DNA of 9,287 nt, taken from assembly GCA_026997215.1 (NCBI GenBank), contig JALWJP010000182.1:1-9287 (forward strand). Reading direction: 5' to 3'. Below the pieces are notes generated by a model. It searched no databases. It was not told the DNA's origin and worked only from the letters and a program-made list of their open reading frames with translations. Positions 1 through 5,745 of this stretch are shown in pieces. Made by a program: the position numbers and the translations under genes. The DNA is from Nanobdellati archaeon (GTDB taxonomy: Archaea; EX4484-52; JAADEF01). The number at the start of each line of letters is the position of its first letter. The stretch's first letter is position 1.

Positions 1-4
1 GGCA

Positions 5-12
5 GAAAAATT
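5..12 (-). terminator. Possible T-run terminator after aRF1
   Basis: Read on the minus strand, a run of five T lies about 30 nt after the aRF1 stop codon. Archaeal transcription often ends at such U-runs without a hairpin. No further gene is visible in bases 1-36; an ATG overlapping the aRF1 stop opens only 8 codons. The run is short, so this is a weak call. Confidence 0.25.
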
Positions 13-36
13 ATTTATAGTTAACGGTTGAAACCA

Positions 37-1260
37 TCACTTTAACTTATATCTTAGCACACCCCCAATACCTGAGAACATAGCAAATTGCTTACCTTCT
101 GGAGAATCTTCAGAAATGAGATGAAAAGAAGTTCCATAAAGTTCGGCACGCTCTTTCAAATACTTTTTAATACTAATCTCTTCATTTTCAACATCCTCGC
201 TACCACAACTCTCACATTTTATGGGTAAAGACGCATCCTTTTTTAATCTTACTATTACTCCTTCATAACCACATTGTTTACATTTGTACTTTACAGCAAT
301 AAAAGGTGCATGTTCGGATAAAAGCAAAGAATCTAACGCTCCCATTTCCAAAGCATTCAATGTATCCCTTAACCCGTAAACTACTAATTCATCATCTTTC
401 TTTAACATTTTGAAAAACTTATCAACTATGCTTTTTTCTTCTAGATAAGCACTTTCTTTTAATACATCCTCGGCCCTCGCAACTACCTCTCTTATCCCTT
501 CTTCACCTGCATAACCGGTATCAACAACCTTTATGATTTTCTTTTTTAAATCAAAAGGTAAATAATCTCCCTCTGCAAATTCGTATTTTAAAGGTCCAGG
601 CCCTCCTATTAAAATACCTTTAAGATTTTTCTCCCCTTTAAAAATCTCTGCTGCAACCTCACCAACTTCTTTCTCGAAAGCTAACAACAAACCTTCTCTA
701 ACTCTCATAAATCTTGCTGCACTTTGACCCCCTTTAGCCGTTTTACCAGGAACCATGCTCTCTATTTTCTTAACAACTTCTATAGATTTACCTCTTAAAA
801 ATCCTATAGCAGCTTCTTGCCTGTCTATAGCAATAACACCATAAACATCTTTGTCCTCAAACATTTCTTCTAAAGGTTGAGTAACAAATACTTGATCACA
901 TCGGTAAAGTTTGATAGGAACAGGTTTAGGAGGTATAACTTCCCATATTTTAATATCTTGTTCCCCTTCTCGTGGAGAAATATTACCGGAGAAGATTACA
1001 AGACCAGTTTGAGGAGTTTCACGATAATACTTTAAAGCATTAGCTATTTTAGATAAAGCGTCAATAACATTATTTCTCGTAGTTTTAGATTTTATATTTT
1101 CTGCTGTACTAATTTCTTTAGCAATCATGTTCTTTATTTCATTAATATTATGACCTGCAGGAATATATACGCTAACTAACTCAGTATGCCTTCCTCTTAT
1201 TTCTTTTAATTTTTCAAGAAGTTCTTTAACTTCCTCCTCATTCATCACTTTAACTTCCAT
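37..1260 (-). CDS. prf1: Peptide chain release factor aRF1
   Basis: This is the archaeal class 1 release factor, which reads all three stop codons in the ribosomal A site and triggers hydrolysis of peptidyl-tRNA. The 407-aa length is normal for the family. Domain 1 carries the NIKS stop-recognition loop (residues 55-58) and the YxCxxxF motif (Y119, C121, F125). Domain 2 carries the catalytic GGQ at 177-179. Domain 3 has a zinc-ribbon-like pair of CxxC motifs (C327/C330 and C349/C352), as in many archaeal aRF1s. The ATG at 1260 has no ribosome-binding site but follows an AT-rich box by a few tens of bases, so a leaderless or very short-leader mRNA is likely. An in-frame ATG five codons downstream is a possible alternative start. 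Genes in this window use TAA, TAG and TGA stops, consistent with one omnipotent factor. Confidence 0.97.
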   Translation of the reverse strand: MEVKVMNEEEVKELLEKLKEIRGRHTELVSVYIPAGHNINEIKNMIAKEISTAENIKSKTTRNNVIDALSKIANALKYYRETPQTGLVIFSGNISPREGEQDIKIWEVIPPKPVPIKLYRCDQVFVTQPLEEMFEDKDVYGVIAIDRQEAAIGFLRGKSIEVVKKIESMVPGKTAKGGQSAARFMRVREGLLLAFEKEVGEVAAEIFKGEKNLKGILIGGPGPLKYEFAEGDYLPFDLKKKIIKVVDTGYAGEEGIREVVARAEDVLKESAYLEEKSIVDKFFKMLKKDDELVVYGLRDTLNALEMGALDSLLLSEHAPFIAVKYKCKQCGYEGVIVRLKKDASLPIKCESCGSEDVENEEISIKKYLKERAELYGTSFHLISEDSPEGKQFAMFSGIGGVLRYKLK

Positions 1261-1286
1261 AATATCTAAACTTTAAGAAAGAAGTA

Positions 1287-1304
1287 ATCTTTTAAAATTT
1301 TAAT
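1287..1304. promoter_or_regulatory. Shared bidirectional AT box (aRF1 / tRNA-Trp)
   Basis: The 61-bp gap between the divergent aRF1 gene and tRNA-Trp contains T4-A4-T4 at 1290-1301. It is nearly self-complementary and resembles an archaeal TATA box in both directions. Its centre is about 25 bp before the tRNA 5' end, the usual TBP spacing, and about 30-35 bp before the aRF1 ATG. No other TATA-like box is visible for either gene. Shared use is inference from position. Confidence 0.5.
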
Positions 1305-1321
1305 ATCTCTCTTATGGTTGA

Positions 1322-1444
1322 GGGGACGTGGTGTAGCGGGAACATCGTGGGCTCCAGAGCTTCAAGCTTTGGAGCTATGAGCAAAAGCAATGATTCAAAA
1401 AGTGGGGAAACCCACGGCCCTGGGTTCAAATCCCAGCGTCCCCA
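1322..1444 (+). tRNA. trnW: tRNA-Trp (CCA anticodon), intron-containing
   Basis: The cloverleaf closes fully. The acceptor GGGGACG (1322-1328) pairs with CGTCCCC (1437-1443). The D-stem is 1331-1334 with 1342-1345, ending in a G-U pair. The anticodon stem GTGGG (1347-1351) pairs with CCCAC (1411-1415). The T-stem CTGGG (1420-1424) pairs with CCCAG (1432-1436) around the loop TTCAAAT. Loop positions 32-37 are CTCCAG, giving anticodon CCA (1354-1356), so this is tRNA-Trp. G1-C72 with discriminator A73 (1444) fits archaeal tRNA-Trp identity. CCA is not encoded. A 52-nt intron follows position 37. The mature tRNA would be 71 nt. The 3' end overlaps the antisense end of cbf5. Confidence 0.96.
1358..1409 (+). 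other. tRNA-Trp intron with canonical bulge-helix-bulge
   Basis: The exon-intron junctions form a textbook bulge-helix-bulge. The central 4-bp helix pairs C32-C35 (1352-1355) with GGGG (1404-1407). The 3-nt bulges are A36, G37, A1358 and A1408, A1409, A38. The inner helix pairs 1359-1362 with 1400-1403. Cleavage after the second base of each bulge places the intron between positions 37 and 38, the canonical site. Inside, bases 1366-1375 are complementary to 1351-1360, including the anticodon; an AUGA (1377-1380) and a UGAU core (1391-1394) follow. These resemble a D'/C' pair of a box C/D guide. The tRNA-Trp intron of haloarchaea is known to carry a C/D guide; this one is about half that length and lacks recognisable terminal C and D boxes. 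Confidence 0.9.
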
Positions 1445-2412
1445 TTTTTCTTCCATAACTTAGGATAATAATCGCGATCCATAATAATTGTTAAAGGTCG
1501 AGCAGCAACACCTTGAAACTTTTTCTTAACCTCTTCTATATCACTCTGAGATTGGAATATTCCTACTAACTCGCCTTTCATATTATAACCTGCTAAGATA
1601 TCTCCTTTCTTAACATCTTTTTGTATCATCACTATGCCTTTATAATACAAAGGTGCTCCGTGTAATATAGCACTAACAGCAACATCTTTTATATAAACCT
1701 TTTTAAGATGCCTCACACCTCTTTCAACCGGTAAAATATAACCCTCTAAAGCGTCTTTCTTTCCTTTCTCAAAATAAAGCCAAGCTTTTTCTTTTAACTC
1801 ATTAAGATCTACTGCGAAAGATTCATCAAAACCTCCGCTTTCTATTCTCCTCAATTCTTGCATATGTGCCTTCGAGCCTAATTTCTTACCAACATCTATA
1901 CAAAAAGTTCTCATATAAGTTCCAGATTCAACAGTTGCTTTAAAAAGCACATCTTTATCATCTATTTCTAACAGATCTATTTTATAAACCATTCTTTTAC
2001 GCGGTTTTTTACTTACTGCACTTTTCCTTGGAGGTTTATGATAATAAGGCTTTCCCTCAAAACTTTTCAGTACATGCTCTATTTTTCTTTCGCTTACTTT
2101 ATCATGCAAATGCATTAACACAACATAAGTCTTAGGAAGCATATGCATATATTTCATTATTTTAGTTGCTTTTCCTAAAAGAATAGGTAAAACGCCTGAA
2201 ACATTAGGATCTAAAGTACCCACATGCCCTGCTTTTTCAACTTTAAGCATATCTTTAACCCACGTACTAACCTGTTGGCTGCTGGGGCCAGGTACTTTAT
2301 CTACAACCACAATACCAGAATGAAGAAGTTCGTCTATGCTCCTTTCATGAATGTATTTGCCCAAATCATCTCGAGGTTTATAGTCTGAGTCTTTAACATA
2401 CATATTATCCAT
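1426..2412 (-). CDS. cbf5: tRNA/rRNA pseudouridine synthase Cbf5 (TruB family, PUA domain)
   Basis: Cbf5 is the catalytic subunit of archaeal H/ACA ribonucleoproteins. It converts uridine to pseudouridine in rRNA and, with Nop10/Gar1, can act guide-independently at tRNA position 55. The TruB catalytic motif GHVGTLDP is present with Asp at residue 68, followed by the PNVSGVLP stretch. The YHKPPRKSAV segment, the AGTY-like ESGTYMRTFC motif and AHMQELRR also fit archaeal Cbf5. A C-terminal PUA domain covers roughly residues 235-315. From the ATG at 2412 the protein is 328 aa, normal for archaea. The frame stays open to 2649, but that extension is hydrophobic, unrelated to Cbf5 and antisense to the FKBP gene. 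The TATA-like box at 2431-2444 lies about 25 bp before this ATG, supporting a leaderless start; the ATG at 2403 is the alternative. The stop and final residues overlap tRNA-Trp antisense. Confidence 0.95.
   Translation of the reverse strand: MDNMYVKDSDYKPRDDLGKYIHERSIDELLHSGIVVVDKVPGPSSQQVSTWVKDMLKVEKAGHVGTLDPNVSGVLPILLGKATKIMKYMHMLPKTYVVLMHLHDKVSERKIEHVLKSFEGKPYYHKPPRKSAVSKKPRKRMVYKIDLLEIDDKDVLFKATVESGTYMRTFCIDVGKKLGSKAHMQELRRIESGGFDESFAVDLNELKEKAWLYFEKGKKDALEGYILPVERGVRHLKKVYIKDVAVSAILHGAPLYYKGIVMIQKDVKKGDILAGYNMKGELVGIFQSQSDIEEVKKKFQGVAARPLTIIMDRDYYPKLWKKNGDAGI
1445..1449 (+). terminator. T5 run after tRNA-Trp
   Basis: Five T residues directly follow the discriminator base of tRNA-Trp, a typical archaeal terminator for short RNA genes. 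It lies inside the antisense 3' end of cbf5. Confidence 0.5.
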
Positions 2413-2430
2413 AGATATCTGAATGGTCGA

Positions 2431-2448
2431 GTTAAAATTTAAAAAATA
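2431..2448. promoter_or_regulatory. Divergent promoter cbf5 / FKBP
   Basis: The short gap between the two start codons (2413-2481) holds an uninterrupted AT tract with TATA-like boxes in both orientations. On the minus strand its centre (about 2437) is about 25 bp from the cbf5 ATG at 2412, as for a leaderless mRNA. On the plus strand the TTTAAAAAATA stretch would place initiation near 2468-2475, leaving a short leader that could include the FKBP ribosome-binding site. Confidence 0.5.
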
Positions 2449-2469
2449 TTGTGCTCTTTTATGATTAAA

Positions 2470-2475
2470 GAGGTG
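2470..2475 (+). promoter_or_regulatory. Ribosome-binding site setting the FKBP start
   Basis: GAGGTG is an exact match to the archaeal anti-Shine-Dalgarno complement and lies 6 nt before the ATG at 2482. It favours that ATG over the in-frame upstream ATGs at 2449 and 2461. Confidence 0.75.
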
Positions 2476-2481
2476 CTTAAA

Positions 2482-3180
2482 ATGGCTGCCATACAAAAAG
2501 GAGATATAATAAAGTTGTATTATGCAGGTTATGTTGCAGAAACGAATGAACTCTTCGATACTAATATAGAAGAAGTTGCGAAACAACATAATAAATACAA
2601 TAAAGATGTAAAATACGAACCTATCACCGTAGTAGTGGGAGAAAGACACGTTATTCCCGGATTAGATGATGCTCTAATAGGTAAAGAGATTGGAAAAGAA
2701 TATGTAATAACCATAGATGCTAAAGAGGGTTTTGGTGAGAGAGACTCTAAACTTATAAGAACTTTACCCTTAGATCAATTTAAAAAGCAAAAAATAAATC
2801 CATATCCTGGAATGATACTTACATATGAATCAGGTCATCAAGCAAAAATTATTGCAGTAAGTGCAGGTAGAGTAAGAGTAGATTTCAATCACCCTTTGGC
2901 AGGGAAAAAACTTCGCTATACCTTCAAAATAATAGAGAAAGTAGATGATTTAAAAGAGCAATTTGATGGGTTAGTTCAAACATTAATAGGAGGTAAAATA
3001 AATGATGGTTTATACGAGGTAGATAAAGAAAATAGAATTATATATTTAGATAAAAGCATAGAAAGTTTGAAAAACTTTGTTGATGAAATAGCGCAGAAAT
3101 ACTTAAAAAATGCTAAAATAGAAATCAAAAACTTAAAGGAAAATAAATCTAAAAAGAAAATGGAAAAAAGCAAATCTTAA
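2482..3180 (+). CDS. FKBP-type peptidyl-prolyl cis-trans isomerase, long archaeal form
   Basis: This predicted cytosolic folding helper catalyses cis-trans isomerisation of X-Pro bonds. It has no signal peptide. The 232-aa protein shows the FKBP core at residues 6-88 (KLYYAGY, the LFDTN strand, and GERHVIPGLDDALIG at 53-67). The inserted flap (IF) chaperone domain at about 89-135 resembles that of SlyD and archaeal long FKBPs. The core closes with NHPLAGKKLRYTF (136-148). A C-terminal extension (155-232) follows, as in 26-30 kDa archaeal FKBPs, and ends in a very lysine-rich tail. Ten residues upstream of the chosen start could be added from other ATGs, but the GAGGTG site supports 2482. The gene stands alone on the plus strand and converges on a glycosyltransferase gene only 6 bp away. 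Confidence 0.94.
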   Translation: MAAIQKGDIIKLYYAGYVAETNELFDTNIEEVAKQHNKYNKDVKYEPITVVVGERHVIPGLDDALIGKEIGKEYVITIDAKEGFGERDSKLIRTLPLDQFKKQKINPYPGMILTYESGHQAKIIAVSAGRVRVDFNHPLAGKKLRYTFKIIEKVDDLKEQFDGLVQTLIGGKINDGLYEVDKENRIIYLDKSIESLKNFVDEIAQKYLKNAKIEIKNLKENKSKKKMEKSKS

Positions 3181-3186
3181 CATACT

Positions 3187-4398
3187 TTATTTAACTTCTT
3201 TTATTTCTTCCCTAGGTTTCCATTCTATTTTCTCGTACTCCTCCAACACATTATAATAAAGTTTTGCCGTTTTTTGTGCAATAGCATACCAGTTAAATTC
3301 GCTCTTAATCGTGTTTAAAGCATTTTTGCTTAAATGCTCTCTTAATTGTTCATCACTTACAGCCCTCAATATTTGATTCTTTAAAGATTCTACATTTTCG
3401 TTGAAAAAGGTTAGACCATTATATTCGTGTTTTACTACTTCTCTTAAACCTCCTACGTCACTTGCTATTACTACTTTCCCATACTTCATACCTTCTAATG
3501 CCACAATTCCAAAAGGTTCATATCTAGAAGGCACCACCACAACATCAGATAATGCATATAATTTATTTCTTTCCTCATCACTTATAAACCCTAAAAATGC
3601 AACTTTATGAGCAATACCCAAAGAATAAACTAAGTTTTTAGCCTCTTCAGTATAATAGCCCTTTCCAGCTATAACTAACTTTAAATCATCTCTTACCTTT
3701 AAAGCTTCTGAAAAAGCTTTAATAAGCACGTCCAATCCTTTCTCATACACATGCCTTCCTATGAAAAAAACTATATGTTCGTAAGGCAATGCGTATTTAC
3801 TACGTTCCTCCGCACTCACCACCAAAGAATCTTCAATTTCAAAGACACCATTAGGTATAACCTCTATTTTATCATGAGGCACATGCAATACATAAGATAT
3901 CTCATCTCTCATATAATAAGAACATGCAATTACTTTCCATGCCTCATAAGCTAACCTTTCCTCTAAAAAATGAATAAATTGCTGCCTATCATCATATATG
4001 CCTCCTCTTCTTCCATGTTCTGTTGCGTGAATAGTTGCAATAAGAGGTATTCTAAAAAGATGCTTTAATATTATAGATGCATTAGACACTATCCAATCAT
4101 GAGCATGAATAATCTGAATATCTTTCTCCTTAATTATAGGTATTGCAGCATTTACAAACAATGTATTAAGTTGAGCCACCCATGAAGGAAAATCTTCTGC
4201 AGGAATATTTTCAGCAGGAAATCTATAAACTTCTACATTACCTTCTTTCTCATATTCTTTAAAATCTCCATATCCCGGAGTAAGAACAACTACCTCTCCA
4301 TATTTCTCTCCGTATGCTTTAGCTAAAGACGCTACATGTTCTGCTAATCCACCTACTTTATTAGGCGGGTATTCCCATGCCAAATGAAGAACACGCAT
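3187..4398 (-). CDS. GT-B glycosyltransferase (GT4 / glycogen-synthase-like)
   Basis: This is a complete two-domain retaining glycosyltransferase of 403 aa that should transfer a sugar from a nucleotide-sugar donor. The N-domain starts with the glycine loop KVGGL (14-18), the phosphate-binding signature of glycogen synthases, and has HAHDW at 98-102 and IHATEHGRRGG at 123-133. The C-domain begins near 205 with FIGRHVYEKG (R215 and K220 expected to contact the donor diphosphate). The E-x7-E motif is E294/E302 within EPFGIVALE. There are no membrane segments or signal peptide. The ATG shares its A with the TAA of the upstream half-glycosyltransferase, and GGAGGG lies about 9 nt upstream, so the two are translationally coupled. 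KVGGL hints at an ADP- or UDP-glucose donor, but acceptor and pathway (glycogen, glycolipid or S-layer glycan) cannot be read from sequence. Confidence 0.9.
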   Translation of the reverse strand: MRVLHLAWEYPPNKVGGLAEHVASLAKAYGEKYGEVVVLTPGYGDFKEYEKEGNVEVYRFPAENIPAEDFPSWVAQLNTLFVNAAIPIIKEKDIQIIHAHDWIVSNASIILKHLFRIPLIATIHATEHGRRGGIYDDRQQFIHFLEERLAYEAWKVIACSYYMRDEISYVLHVPHDKIEVIPNGVFEIEDSLVVSAEERSKYALPYEHIVFFIGRHVYEKGLDVLIKAFSEALKVRDDLKLVIAGKGYYTEEAKNLVYSLGIAHKVAFLGFISDEERNKLYALSDVVVVPSRYEPFGIVALEGMKYGKVVIASDVGGLREVVKHEYNGLTFFNENVESLKNQILRAVSDEQLREHLSKNALNTIKSEFNWYAIAQKTAKLYYNVLEEYEKIEWKPREEIKEVK

Positions 4399-5102
4399 TA
4401 ATATGCTCCCTCCACATATTCTTTATAAGCAGATTTATAATCCTCTATAACTCTTACTTGCCAATTTTTTTCAAATGGATTTATATACGTTAGCTTATCA
4501 CTACCTACTCTATAATCATGAATTAAAATATCCTTTACGCTATGCTTAGTGGTATGCACCTTTTCAGAAGTATCAATAGCAGATAATTCCAATTTTTTTA
4601 CTGCTCGAGTATATAAATTATCCACACCTCCACTTCGTTGTACTTCTAAAGAATACATATTAATAAATAAAGGCTTGTGTAAAACTGCCTTTAGATTGAT
4701 ACCTGCAGGAAAAGTAGACCAATCATGACTATGAATAAGATCAATATCCCCTTCATTATGGAAAATATCAGCTACTTTTCTACAAATATCTACACTAAAA
4801 ACTGCAGACCATGTTAAAGGAGAATAAGCATTTATAGGAGTAGAAATGTAATGTATTTTTATTCCATTTATCTCATCATTAGATTCATGTTTTAAAGGAT
4901 CATATGCCACAATATGTGTATCAACATTGTATTCCACTAATTTCTCTGCTATTTCTTTTATATTCACAGATATTTCACTCACTTTTCGCGGAAAAAAATC
5001 AGGTGATATCAGCACCACTCTTTTCAATTTTTTATGTTTCTCATCAGCATATTCATCTACTTCCAGCATCTTAAGAATTTTCTTTAATATCATTTCTTGC
5101 AT
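4398..5102 (-). CDS. Orphan N-terminal GT-B half, degenerate glycosyltransferase paralogue
   Basis: The 234-aa protein aligns by eye with the N-terminal domain of the next gene and stops at the interdomain linker; no donor-binding C-domain exists. Shared landmarks are the first beta strand (28-33), IHSHDW (123-128) against IHAHDW, and a following RSGG (156-159) against RRGG. Key positions have diverged: KVGGL has become KVSEI (40-44), and the IHATEHG segment has become NMYSLEVQ, so both histidines are gone. It has an extra charged helix of about 25 residues at the N-terminus. A free-standing transferase seems unlikely; a non-catalytic partner of the coupled downstream enzyme is the simplest inference. 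The start chosen (ATG 5102) has GGTGAT 4 nt upstream; the GTG at 5111 and ATG at 5108 sit inside that site. The reading frame is intact, so this is not an obvious pseudogene. Confidence 0.8.
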   Translation of the reverse strand: MQEMILKKILKMLEVDEYADEKHKKLKRVVLISPDFFPRKVSEISVNIKEIAEKLVEYNVDTHIVAYDPLKHESNDEINGIKIHYISTPINAYSPLTWSAVFSVDICRKVADIFHNEGDIDLIHSHDWSTFPAGINLKAVLHKPLFINMYSLEVQRSGGVDNLYTRAVKKLELSAIDTSEKVHTTKHSVKDILIHDYRVGSDKLTYINPFEKNWQVRVIEDYKSAYKEYVEGAY

Positions 5103-5106
5103 GAGC

Positions 5107-5112
5107 ATCACC
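5107..5112 (-). promoter_or_regulatory. Ribosome-binding site setting the half-GT start
   Basis: Minus-strand GGTGAT (preceded by GAA) ends 4 nt before the ATG at 5102, matching the spacing of the other operon-internal sites here. Upstream start candidates GTG 5111 and ATG 5108 overlap the site itself and are therefore unlikely. Confidence 0.65.
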
Positions 5113-5137
5113 TTCGCAAAAAATTAAAATAAAAAAG
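5113..5137 (-). terminator. T-rich spacer: possible terminator or weak internal promoter
   Basis: The 35-bp spacer between the Yip1-like gene and the half-GT gene carries two T6 runs on the minus strand (5131-5136 and 5118-5123) separated by ATTTTAAT. U-runs can end archaeal transcription. Equally, the central TTTTAATT lies about 24 bp before the half-GT ATG and could act as a TATA box. Both readings are tentative. Confidence 0.35.
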
Positions 5138-5698
5138 TTAAGGTATGAAAGTAACAACGACGCTATACATCACACTAAACCACACAACTGCACTTCCTAT
5201 TACTATTAAGCTAATAATATACCCCTCTACAATATCTACATTCACGTATTCTTTTAAAAACCTTAAGAAAATGCCGTAACTCCTTAAAACTAGTAAAATA
5301 CCTACAAAAGGCGCAAATATCTTCGCTATAGGTATTGAGTAAAAAATAGTTGTAAACACCAAAGAAGCGATTAAGGTAAATGTCGTGTAACCAATAACAG
5401 CTAAAGATTTAAAATAATCTAATTTTTTATTAACAAAAAGTAGAATTTCGTAAAGCAAGTATGCACTAAAAAAATGTGCAACTGTTGATAAAGCAGTCCC
5501 TACTAAAAAAGTAACAACTAAGTTCTTCCACATAGTGGCGTTTAGCATAAAATTAGTATACATTAACGTCAAAAAAGCCATGGTAACGCCAAAAATTAAA
5601 CTATTGCCAATTGCAAACCAGTAACCGTCATGTTTAAACATATTCTTTTTCCTTTCATCAATAAATTCCATAGGGTTCCATAATAGCCTATGTGCCAT
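5138..5698 (-). CDS. Yip1-like five-span membrane protein
   Basis: The 186-aa integral membrane protein has a short N-terminal soluble part beginning LLWNPMEFIDERKK and five predicted hydrophobic spans near residues 28-50, 60-83, 98-121, 124-145 and 160-183. The N-terminal NP-x-EF motif followed by charged residues and five spans is the pattern of the Yip1/YIPF family, widespread in archaea with no settled function there. No catalytic motif is visible. The start ATG at 5698 is preceded by GGTGGTGAT ending 3 nt upstream, a strong ribosome-binding site. A TATA-like box lies about 40 bp upstream. It sits first in a minus-strand cluster with two glycosyltransferase-fold genes, so a membrane-linked role beside glycan synthesis is possible. 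The family call is from memory of the motif only. Confidence 0.65.
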   Translation of the reverse strand: MAHRLLWNPMEFIDERKKNMFKHDGYWFAIGNSLIFGVTMAFLTLMYTNFMLNATMWKNLVVTFLVGTALSTVAHFFSAYLLYEILLFVNKKLDYFKSLAVIGYTTFTLIASLVFTTIFYSIPIAKIFAPFVGILLVLRSYGIFLRFLKEYVNVDIVEGYIISLIVIGSAVVWFSVMYSVVVTFIP

Positions 5699-5733
5699 TT
5701 TATCACCACCGTTAAATATTTAAAGGTATATGT

Positions 5734-5745
5734 CCTTAATATATG
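5734..5745 (-). promoter_or_regulatory. TATA-like box for the Yip1-like gene
   Basis: Minus-strand CATATATTAAGG lies about 40 bp before the ATG at 5698. Initiation about 25 bp further on would leave a short leader that still contains the GGTGGTGAT ribosome-binding site. A second AT box at 5712-5724 is too close to the ATG to serve this gene with that site included, but is suitably placed for a plus-strand transcript starting near 5745. Confidence 0.4.

Noticed and set aside
13..37. ATG overlapping the aRF1 stop (TGATG)
   Set aside because: It opens only 8 codons before TAA and has no ribosome-binding site.
2413..2649. In-frame N-terminal extension of cbf5 (79 more codons)
   Set aside because: Hydrophobic, unlike any Cbf5 N-terminus, antisense to the FKBP start region and upstream of a well-placed TATA-like box; 328 aa from 2412 is the normal family length.
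3401..3954. Plus-strand open frames inside the glycosyltransferase gene
   Set aside because: They are antisense to a clear GT-B coding sequence, lack ribosome-binding sites and show no domain pattern.
4398..5102. Half-glycosyltransferase as a pseudogene or as part of a split gene
   Set aside because: The frame is intact with a good ribosome-binding site and coupling, and the downstream gene already holds both GT-B domains, so no missing half is left to rejoin.
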